Shown here: piece by piece, positions 8,566 through 12,934 of the stretch
Layout of the letters: each line of letters begins with the position of its first letter
Numbering within the stretch: the first letter of the stretch is position 1
DNA from: CAZNLL01 sp964573885
GTDB lineage: Bacteria > Desulfobacterota > DSM-4660 > Desulfatiglandales > Desulfatiglandaceae
DNA length: 12,934 nt
NCBI GenBank assembly: GCA_964573885.1
Contig: CAZNLL010000115.1
Span: 1 to 12,934, forward strand
Reading direction: 5' to 3'
The notes under the pieces: generated by a model
Seen by the model: the letters and a program-made list of their open reading frames with translations, nothing else
Databases searched by the model: none
Told to the model about the DNA's origin: nothing
Translations under genes and position numbers: made by a program

Positions 8566-8583
8566 TGAATGAACTGTCATTCA
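8566..8583. promoter_or_regulatory. FadR-like operator (TetR-type, Bacillus consensus)
   Basis: TGAATGAACTGTCATTCA is a perfect 7-bp inverted repeat with a 4-base centre. The Bacillus subtilis FadR consensus, as I recall it, is TGAATGAMTANTCATTCA, so this site agrees at all arm positions and differs at two central bases. It lies about 75 bases upstream of the dehydrogenase/hydratase start codon and just downstream of a predicted promoter, where a bound repressor would block transcription. Control by an acyl-CoA-responsive TetR-family repressor is inferred; no regulator gene is in the window. Confidence 0.75.
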
Positions 8584-8594
8584 TTTTTTTTGAA

Positions 8595-8623
8595 AAATTA
8601 GCACAGGGGTTATACGAAGTCAA
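8595..8623 (-). promoter_or_regulatory. Predicted sigma70 promoter of the fad operon
   Basis: On the minus strand TTGACT (8618-8623) is followed after exactly 17 bases by TAATTT (8595-8600), which is preceded by TG one base upstream (extended -10). Transcription would start near 8588, giving a leader of about 95 bases and putting the FadR-like operator at roughly +5 to +22. The -10 box is weak (3 of 6), but spacing and operator placement support it. Confidence 0.6.
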
Positions 8624-8684
8624 ACTTTTTTTTGCCCAAGACCTGCTTTGATGGATCAATTCCGGGGGAGGGCCTTCAAAGCAC

Positions 8685-8713
8685 TTGCAATTGGCGCCGA
8701 AATCCTGTAAATC
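8685..8713 (+). promoter_or_regulatory. Possible sigma70 promoter of the flavodoxin-like gene
   Basis: TTGCAA (8685-8690) and TAAATC (8708-8713) are separated by 17 bases and lie 35 bases before the start codon. Both boxes are moderate matches. A 12-bp palindrome TTGATGGATCAA lies just upstream at 8648-8659 and GGCGCC lies in the spacer; either could be a binding site, but I recognise neither. The promoter is divergent from the fad promoter and about 60 bp from it. Confidence 0.4.
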
Positions 8714-8735
8714 TTTTTTGAAAAATTCTCTGTCT

Positions 8736-8745
8736 AAGGAGGGGG
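8736..8745 (+). promoter_or_regulatory. Ribosome-binding site that fixes the flavodoxin start
   Basis: AAGGAGGGGG sits directly before the ATG at 8748. It favours this ATG over an in-frame TTG at 8685, which would add 21 residues that are not part of a flavodoxin fold and would run through the predicted promoter. Confidence 0.8.
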
Positions 8746-8747
8746 AT

Positions 8748-9248
8748 ATGAAGGCGCTCGTCACTTACTATTCCGAAACCGGGAATACGGAGAAGGTAGC
8801 TGAAGCGATTTATGAGGGCATTGAACAGGCGGAAAAAGATATCGCCCCCGTCAAAGAGGTTGCAAATACAGATCAGTATGACCTCATCTTCTGCGGCTTT
8901 CCGGTCCAATCCCACAGCGTTCCGGGCAAAATGGAATCCTTCATCAAGGGGATTCCTGAAGGCAAACGGGTGGCATTTTTTGCCACCCACGGTTCTCTGA
9001 GAGGTGGAGAACTGGCCATTACGGCGTTTTATTATGCCGTGAGTCTGGCTTCAAATCTGAAGGTCATGGGGACCTTTGGATGCCGGGGGAAGGTCAAATC
9101 CAGCATCATTGACGCCCTCATGAATAAGGCCGAGCACAGGGAGTGGGCCTTGGAGGCCCGCAGCGCAGCAGGACACCCGGATGAGGCTGACCTGGAAGAC
9201 GCCAAAACCTTTGCCGGTTGGATGGTCACGAAGGCCCGGGCCAAATAG
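8748..9248 (+). CDS. Flavodoxin-family protein
   Basis: This 166-residue cytoplasmic protein should bind FMN and act as an electron carrier or small flavin reductase. The phosphate-binding loop S9-E-T-G-N-T14 directly follows the first strand (MKALVTYY), as in flavodoxins. Later FMN-contact regions are likely at 51-58 (FPVQSHSV), HGS (81-83) and GTFGCRGKV (108-116). The C-terminal GHPDEADLEDAKTFAGWM is a pattern I associate with single-domain flavodoxin-like proteins of anaerobes. There is no iron-sulfur motif. It is transcribed divergently from the fad operon from a shared 255-bp control region. It lies in the same direction as the sigma54 cluster but 274 bases before it, with a separate promoter, so it is probably its own unit. 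A redox partner in acyl-CoA metabolism or for the downstream flavoenzyme is possible; nothing in the sequence shows which. Confidence 0.88.
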   Translation: MKALVTYYSETGNTEKVAEAIYEGIEQAEKDIAPVKEVANTDQYDLIFCGFPVQSHSVPGKMESFIKGIPEGKRVAFFATHGSLRGGELAITAFYYAVSLASNLKVMGTFGCRGKVKSSIIDALMNKAEHREWALEARSAAGHPDEADLEDAKTFAGWMVTKARAK

Positions 9249-9337
9249 GGAGGCCTACAGGAGCCCTTTGGTTTCATCCCCATCTCCCTCTCCAGATCTA
9301 AAAGACAGGTAGGGCGCGGTTCCTACAATATCCTGGT

Positions 9338-9380
9338 AAGGACGCTTTTAGTTGCATTGCTGCGACCTTTTCTCTCTTTT
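9338..9380 (+). terminator. Weak terminator candidate after the flavodoxin-like gene
   Basis: AAGGACGC (9338-9345) can pair with GCGACCTT (9362-9369) with one mismatch, followed by TTTCTCTCTTTTT. It lies about 90 bases after the flavodoxin stop codon. The stem is short and the T-tract contains C. It overlaps the first copy of a repeated motif that may instead be an activator site, so the call is tentative. Confidence 0.3.
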
Positions 9381-9396
9381 TAATGCAAGAATGCGA
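9353..9396. promoter_or_regulatory. Repeated motif, possible enhancer-binding-protein sites
   Basis: TGCATTGCTGCGA (9353-9365) and TGCAAGAATGCGA (9384-9396) share TGCA-N4-TGCGA. Their starts are 31 bases apart, close to three helical turns, so both would face the same side of the DNA. TTGCATT and AATGCAA from the two copies also form an inverted repeat. They lie about 80-125 bases upstream of the sigma54 promoter, the usual range for an activator site. The sequence matches no activator consensus that I know. Confidence 0.4.
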
Positions 9397-9419
9397 TATT
9401 ATTTTCTCTCGCCTTGTTT

Positions 9420-9428
9420 TGATATAAC
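9420..9428 (+). promoter_or_regulatory. Possible extended -10 promoter
   Basis: TGATATAAC matches an extended -10 (TGnTATAAt) with one mismatch. No good -35 box lies 17 bases upstream. It could give low basal expression of the cluster independent of sigma54, but the AT-rich setting makes a chance match likely. Confidence 0.25.
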
Positions 9429-9477
9429 CTGCCGAAAATTCATAGATTATTGTCGTCTCTTCCCCTTTTTCCCATGA

Positions 9478-9493
9478 TGGCACGACCTTTGCT
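9478..9493 (+). promoter_or_regulatory. Sigma54 (RpoN) -24/-12 promoter
   Basis: TGGCAC-GACCT-TTGCT is an exact match to the sigma54 consensus TGGCAC-N5-TTGCW, with GG at 9479-9480 and GC at 9491-9492 in correct spacing. Transcription would start near 9504, placing AGGAGG (9507-9512) and the ATG at 9523 right after it. This makes the NifX-like gene and those after it dependent on an ATP-driven enhancer-binding activator. No such activator is in the window. Confidence 0.85.
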
Positions 9494-9522
9494 CATTTCC
9501 TATTTCAGGAGGAAGAGGGGCC

Positions 9523-9879
9523 ATGAAGATGGCAGTGACCGTCTGGGACAACCGGATTTCTCCCGTGGCTGATTCAGCCCGGCACTTGCTTGTCGCGCAG
9601 ATCCATAATCAGAAAATACAGGGCCTCCGATATGATTACTTCGACCAGGAGTCGCTCTTCTATCGAGCCAGAAAACTGGCTGATCTCGACATAAAGATAC
9701 TTGTCTGCGGTGCCATTTCCTATTTCTACTCCACCCTTATAGAAGGTTACGGAATTCGGGTGATCCCCTTTATTCGCGGAGAGGTGAATGAAGTTCTGGA
9801 GGCCTATCTGGACCAGTCTTTATCCAGCCCAAGATTTGTGATGACAGGATGCGTGCCCGAGCCAAACAAGAGAAGATAG
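9523..9879 (+). CDS. NifX/NifB-C-like (dinitrogenase iron-molybdenum cofactor family) protein
   Basis: This 118-residue protein matches the pattern of the dinitrogenase iron-molybdenum cofactor-binding family (PF02579-type). The opening strand MKMAVTVWDNRISPVADSAR corresponds to the family's 'SPvFD.A' start. The middle has VCGAISYFYS (61-70, with C62), followed by EGYGIRVIPFIRGEVNEVLEAYL (74-96), and C110 lies near the end. In nitrogen fixation the family carries or binds metal clusters, but many members occur in anaerobes with no nif genes, and none is seen here. It is the first gene of the cluster, directly behind the sigma54 promoter, with AGGAGG before the ATG. The two cysteines could bind a cluster or metal; that is inference. 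The family is clear, the function is not. Confidence 0.82.
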   Translation: MKMAVTVWDNRISPVADSARHLLVAQIHNQKIQGLRYDYFDQESLFYRARKLADLDIKILVCGAISYFYSTLIEGYGIRVIPFIRGEVNEVLEAYLDQSLSSPRFVMTGCVPEPNKRR

Positions 9880-9897
9880 CAAACCAAAAAGAGGATT

Positions 9898-9931
9898 TTC
9901 CCCCCGAAAGTCCACGGGGGATCGGGGGGAA
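9898..9931. repeat. GC-rich intercistronic inverted repeat
   Basis: TTCCCCCCGA (9898-9907) and TCGGGGGGAA (9922-9931) form a perfect 10-bp stem with a 14-base loop. A competing stem uses CCCCCG with CGGGGG at 9915-9920. There is no T-run on the plus side, so it is unlikely to end transcription fully. It lies in the 100-base gap between the NifX-like gene and the reductase and may stabilise or cleave the transcript, or be one copy of a dispersed repeat. Confidence 0.55.
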
Positions 9932-9979
9932 CCGGGTGTAAAAGGCTTAGAAACTAGAAAAGGGACAAAGGAGTCAGCC

Positions 9980-11890
9980 ATGGAAAGCATGTTTGAGGGG
10001 TTTTCTCTGGGTCACGTGGAGCTGGCCAACCGGTTTGTTTTTCCGCCGGTCAAGCTCGGCTATGGCATGCCGGATGGGACGGTAACGGACCGGCAACTTG
10101 TCTTTTACCGGCAAATCGCCGAGCAAGGCCCGGCAATGCTGATTTTGGAACCCGTCTCTGTCACGCCGGAGGGCAGGGAGCATCCCAAGCAACTCTGTAT
10201 CCATCTTGCCCAAAGCGCTCAAGAACTCCAAAAGATCGTTCACGTCATCCACCAGGAAGACCGCCTTGCCTGCCTTCATCTGAACCATGCCGGCGCGGCC
10301 GCCAATCCCAAGGCGATGGGCGGCACCCCCAGGGCCCCTTCCGTCATCACCTGCGCCTCAAGCGGCCAGGAGGCGGAATCCCTGACCCAAGAGGAGATAG
10401 GCACGATCCTCTCGGGATACAGGGCTGCGGCCGAAAAGGCGGTGGAGGCCGGGTTTGATCTGATTGAGGTCCAGGCTGGTCACGGGTACCTCATTTCTCA
10501 ATTCCTCAACGCAAAGATCAACAAGAGGGATGATCAGTATGGTCAGGACCGGTTGCGTTTTGCCAGGGAAGCGATATCAGCGGTAAAGGAGGGGGCCCCG
10601 GGCTTGCCCGTGGTCGTGCGCATCTGCGGCAATGAAATGTCACCTGAGTACGGAATCGACCCCCAAGACCTGCATCCTTTGCTGGCATGGGCGGAGAGTA
10701 ACGGCATTGTTGCCCTCCACGTGGGTATGGGCAATGCCTGCTTCAGCCCCCCGTGGTATTTTCACCACGGCAGCCTTCCGGTTAAGCCCCAGACAGATGC
10801 CCTGTCCCGGGTCAGGGAGGAGACGTCACTCCCCCTCATTGTAGCGGGCAGGATGGGGAGGAGAGAGAGAATCAAGGAGATCATGGAAAAGGGGCTGGCC
10901 GACCTGGTCGCCTTGGGTAGGCCGCTTATCGCTGATCCCGGCCTGATCCAGAAATGGAAATCGGAAAAAGACCAGAGCGCCTTTTACTGCGGGTATTGCC
11001 TCCAGGGCTGTCTCCACCGTGTGAAGAGTGGCGAGCCTTTGGGCTGTAATATTAATCCGGAAGTGGGTCTGCCGCCCCTTGAAAAGACAAAGGAACCCTT
11101 GAATGTGATGATCGCGGGGGGCGGTCCTGCCGGCCTGAGTGCGGCCCTTTACCTGTCGAAACGGGGTCACAAGATTACCCTTGCTGAAAAAAAGGGACAT
11201 CTGGGAGGGCAATTCGCTATGGCTTGGCAGGCACCGGGTAAAGGGGCCATGAGAGACGGGCTGGCCGGCTTGGAAAAGGCCATGGAAATGAGCGGCATAT
11301 CCGTGCTTTTGAACAACGGCGTGGATGCATCCCTCGTGGCCCAGGTCAAGCCGGAGCTTCTTGTATGGGCCACCGGTGCCCTTCAAAATGAGCCTGAGAT
11401 CCCTGGCCTCGACCAGCAATATGTGGTGACCTCCCTGGACTACTTCGAGGGAAAAAGGGAGATCCGGGGGCCCAGGGTCCTGGTGATCGGGGCCGGAAGG
11501 ACGGGGCTTGAGATTGTTGAGAAGTTGGGCCAGGAAGGATTTGAAGTCGTGGCCACCAAGCGGACCGATCCCATCGGCAGCCACATGGAGATGATCACGA
11601 GAAACTTGACTTTGAAAAGAATTGAGGGCCTGACCGATGTCACCCTCATGCCTCACACAACGGTCAAGCGGTTCTTTCCTGAAAGGGTTGAGATAGAACA
11701 AGACGGGGTGAGCATGTCGCTGGAGCCTTTCCAGACCGTTGTTTTGGCCTCGGGCACGGTATCGGCGCCCGGGCCGGAAGAGGAGATCAAGGCCGCTGTG
11801 TCCAAGCTGGAAGTCATTGGCGATGCCAAAGATGTCCAGGATATATTCTCAGCGGTACAGGCAGGGTACCATTTGGCCCAGAACTACTGA
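9980..11890 (+). CDS. Old Yellow Enzyme family FMN/[4Fe-4S]/FAD reductase, substrate unknown
   Basis: This 636-residue enzyme has the layout of 2,4-dienoyl-CoA reductase, enoate reductase and trimethylamine dehydrogenase. Residues 1-330 are the FMN TIM barrel, with H168-G-Y-L-I-S-Q-F where E. coli FadH has catalytic Tyr166. Cysteines C337, C340, C344 and C356 (C-x2-C-x3-C-x11-C) fit the single [4Fe-4S] cluster of this family. A FAD loop is at G380-G-G-P-A-G385, an NAD(P) loop at G504-A-G-R-T-G509, and a terminal IGDA motif at 613-616. The segment matching E. coli FadH GIGWHE reads GMGNAC, so the His252 equivalent is absent in my by-eye alignment, and SPPWYFHH follows (256-263). AAGGAG precedes the ATG. 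The reaction is probably NAD(P)H-linked reduction of a conjugated double bond, or the reverse. The substrate cannot be read from sequence, and the beta-oxidation genes nearby are not in the same operon. Confidence 0.9.
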   Translation: MESMFEGFSLGHVELANRFVFPPVKLGYGMPDGTVTDRQLVFYRQIAEQGPAMLILEPVSVTPEGREHPKQLCIHLAQSAQELQKIVHVIHQEDRLACLHLNHAGAAANPKAMGGTPRAPSVITCASSGQEAESLTQEEIGTILSGYRAAAEKAVEAGFDLIEVQAGHGYLISQFLNAKINKRDDQYGQDRLRFAREAISAVKEGAPGLPVVVRICGNEMSPEYGIDPQDLHPLLAWAESNGIVALHVGMGNACFSPPWYFHHGSLPVKPQTDALSRVREETSLPLIVAGRMGRRERIKEIMEKGLADLVALGRPLIADPGLIQKWKSEKDQSAFYCGYCLQGCLHRVKSGEPLGCNINPEVGLPPLEKTKEPLNVMIAGGGPAGLSAALYLSKRGHKITLAEKKGHLGGQFAMAWQAPGKGAMRDGLAGLEKAMEMSGISVLLNNGVDASLVAQVKPELLVWATGALQNEPEIPGLDQQYVVTSLDYFEGKREIRGPRVLVIGAGRTGLEIVEKLGQEGFEVVATKRTDPIGSHMEMITRNLTLKRIEGLTDVTLMPHTTVKRFFPERVEIEQDGVSMSLEPFQTVVLASGTVSAPGPEEEIKAAVSKLEVIGDAKDVQDIFSAVQAGYHLAQNY

Positions 11891-11943
11891 GGGAAACGCC
11901 CTGGTTATTGGGGGTGAACGGGGTTGAATAAAGGAGGTCTTCC

Positions 11944-12591
11944 ATGAATGAGCATTCCTTTTCAGACGTTGCCATCGTCTCCTGTGGGACGTTGAGTCTT
12001 GAACTGAATCACTTAAAGGAGACGGGGTTTCTTGACGCCCGGCAAATTTTCTATACCACGCCGGGTCTTCACGAGACGCCTCATGAACTGGAGAATCAAC
12101 TCATTAACCGGGTAGAGAAGGCCAGGGCCAAGGCGGACAAGGTCATTGTGGTTTACGGGGGAAAGTTTTGTTACGTAAACGCCGATGAACCGACCCGTAC
12201 CATGAGAACCATCATTGAGGAACTGGGACCACAGGTGGGACGGATAGAGGCCACCCACTGCGCCGATATGCTGGCGAGCGAGTCCGAGCGAGAGGCCATT
12301 GCCCAGGAGGTGGCAGGGGGAGAGAAGGTCTGGTGGATGACACCCGGCTGGATCAAGTTCCGCCATTACGTGTTCAAGGGTTGGGACCAGGGCCTGGCCA
12401 ATGAGAATTTTCCCCGTCATACGGGGGGGACCATCGTTTTAGACGGTATTGGCTATGTTGACCGTTACATGGCAGAGAGTCCAGAGGAATTCCTGGAATA
12501 CTCCGACTGGATGGGAATTCCCATTCAAGCCTACCCGATCACTTTGGACCGATTTAAGGGGCTCCTCCTGGAAGAAGTTGAACGGCTATGA
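11944..12591 (+). CDS. DUF1638-family protein
   Basis: This 215-residue cytoplasmic protein has the family's conserved features: an opening CG motif at C14-G15 (SCGTLSLEL), H43 in GLHETPHEL, YGGKFC with C76, H105-C106 (THCADML), and W130-W-M-T-P-G-W136. C14, H43, C76 and C106 could together hold a metal or cluster; that is inference from residue type and spacing. DUF1638 proteins are known mainly next to corrinoid methyltransferase and reductive activase genes of anaerobes, and their biochemistry was undefined as far as I know. No corrinoid protein is in the window. AAAGGAGGTC lies just before the ATG, and the gene begins 53 bases after the reductase, so the two are probably cotranscribed. 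The C-terminal half (140-200) is rich in aromatic residues and ends in a DWMGIPIQAYPITLDR stretch. Confidence 0.8.
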   Translation: MNEHSFSDVAIVSCGTLSLELNHLKETGFLDARQIFYTTPGLHETPHELENQLINRVEKARAKADKVIVVYGGKFCYVNADEPTRTMRTIIEELGPQVGRIEATHCADMLASESEREAIAQEVAGGEKVWWMTPGWIKFRHYVFKGWDQGLANENFPRHTGGTIVLDGIGYVDRYMAESPEEFLEYSDWMGIPIQAYPITLDRFKGLLLEEVERL

Positions 12592-12789
12592 GGGGTGCAT
12601 GTATTAAGGCTGACTCCGGGAAAAGGGGCTAACCAAGGAAGAGGCTGGTAAGAGATAAAAAGGTCTCAAGAAAAATGCTTTTAGGAAAGGGGCATGGATA
12701 GATGAGGATAAGGCGGGTTTAGCGAAAGAGGTTAGTGGAAAAAGGTTTTGAAAAGAGAATAGATCTGCTTAAGTCCGAAGGAGGTTATC
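12592..12789 (+). other. Intergenic gap, no gene seen
   Basis: These 198 bases are purine-rich on the plus strand and contain no plausible gene. I find no strong hairpin with a T-tract and no sigma54 or good sigma70 box. Without a terminator the DUF1638 transcript may run into the next gene. Confidence 0.5.
12778..12786 (+). promoter_or_regulatory. Ribosome-binding site of the truncated last gene
   Basis: AAGGAGGTT is a near-perfect anti-16S match ending just before the ATG at 12790. It is the main reason for calling a real gene at the window edge and for choosing this frame over the overlapping GTG frame at 12735. Confidence 0.75.
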
Positions 12790-12934
12790 ATGGCTATGGT
12801 GGAGAGCATAAGAGACCAGGGGAGGCAAAAGGCATTTCGAGGCATTATGCGTTTGTTGCCCAGGATTTCAGACGAAAACCTCGTCCGCCTCACGACTCTG
12901 GGCAAATGGCTCAGCGATGACCAGGAAGTCCTGG
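12790..12934 (+). CDS. Start of an unidentified gene, cut off by the window end
   Basis: An open frame begins with MAMVESIRDQGRQKAF and stays open for 48 codons to the last base, so the gene is partial at its 3' end. The visible part is charged and helical (…RLLPRISDENLVRLTTLGKWL…), with no signal peptide, cysteine or known motif. The excellent ribosome-binding site and same-strand position after the DUF1638 gene suggest a member of the same cluster. The SDENLVRLT pattern faintly recalls the N-terminal helix of some radical-SAM proteins of anaerobes, but this is recollection only and the radical-SAM cysteines would lie outside the window. Confidence 0.65.
   Translation, partial: MAMVESIRDQGRQKAFRGIMRLLPRISDENLVRLTTLGKWLSDDQEVL

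Noticed and set aside
8685..8747. Longer flavodoxin start at TTG 8685
   Set aside because: The ATG at 8748 has an excellent ribosome-binding site and opens the flavodoxin fold directly; the extension has no counterpart in the family.
9298..9483. Minus-strand open frame of 61 codons in the gap before the sigma54 cluster
   Set aside because: It has no good ribosome-binding site or recognisable motif, and it overlaps the sigma54 promoter and upstream repeats.
9523..9879. Part of a nitrogen-fixation locus
   Set aside because: No nifH, D, K, E, N or B gene is present, and this small family is common in anaerobes that lack nitrogenase.
10826..11701. Minus-strand open frame of 291 codons opposite the Old Yellow Enzyme gene
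   Set aside because: It is antisense to conserved FAD, NAD(P) and iron-sulfur motifs and has no recognisable domain.
9980..11890. Bilirubin reductase (BilR) with the upstream flavodoxin as partner
   Set aside because: As I recall, BilR carries an HGDR motif at the catalytic position; this protein has the ordinary HGYL, and the flavodoxin is probably a separate transcription unit.
11946..11957. GAATGAGCATTC palindrome at the DUF1638 start, similar to the FadR arms
   Set aside because: The centre is too short for a FadR site, it lies inside the coding sequence, and it is explained by the codons there.
12735..12920. 61-codon frame starting with GTG at the right end
   Set aside because: It overlaps the frame beginning at 12790, which has a far better ribosome-binding site and stays open to the edge.
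1..12934. CRISPR array, tRNA, rRNA, insertion sequence or prophage
   Set aside because: I saw no regularly spaced repeats, tRNA-like folds, transposase motifs or phage genes on either strand by reading; a covariance-model scan was not possible.

Overview
The window looks like a stretch of chromosome from an anaerobic Desulfobacterota (former Deltaproteobacteria) type bacterium. This is inferred from protein families and not proven. It carries an EF-G of the mitochondrial-EFG1-like 'spd' type, a complete fatty-acid beta-oxidation operon, a DUF1638 protein, a NifX-like cofactor-binding protein and an iron-sulfur Old Yellow Enzyme. I see no rRNA, tRNA, CRISPR array, insertion sequence, prophage or nif structural gene.

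Left block (about 98-2880, minus strand): an EF-G gene followed, with an ATGA overlap, by a small RecA-fold P-loop ATPase of unknown role. A strong intrinsic terminator (2945-2978) separates this pair from the operon upstream.

Middle block (3003-8492, minus strand): three genes in transcription order encode a 3-hydroxyacyl-CoA dehydrogenase/enoyl-CoA hydratase fusion, a thiolase and a long-type acyl-CoA dehydrogenase. Order and protein types match the Bacillus fadN-fadA-fadE operon. Together they cover all four steps of the beta-oxidation spiral; no ETF gene is in view. Just upstream is an 18-bp inverted repeat, TGAATGAACTGTCATTCA, that matches the Bacillus FadR operator except in the two central bases. 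It lies just downstream of a sigma70-like promoter, as expected for repression relieved by acyl-CoA.

Right block (8748-12934, plus strand): a divergent flavodoxin-like gene, then a cluster of a NifX/NifB-C-like protein, a 636-residue FMN/[4Fe-4S]/FAD Old Yellow Enzyme family reductase, a DUF1638 protein, and the start of another gene cut off by the window edge. A textbook sigma54 promoter (TGGCAC-N5-TTGCT, 9478-9493) lies about 20-30 bp before the first cluster gene. About 95-125 bp further upstream a 13-bp motif occurs twice, 31 bp apart, and could bind an activator. This sigma54-controlled module has no obvious named function and is the best candidate for something undescribed.

All calls rest on reading the sequence and recalled family motifs; no database search was run.
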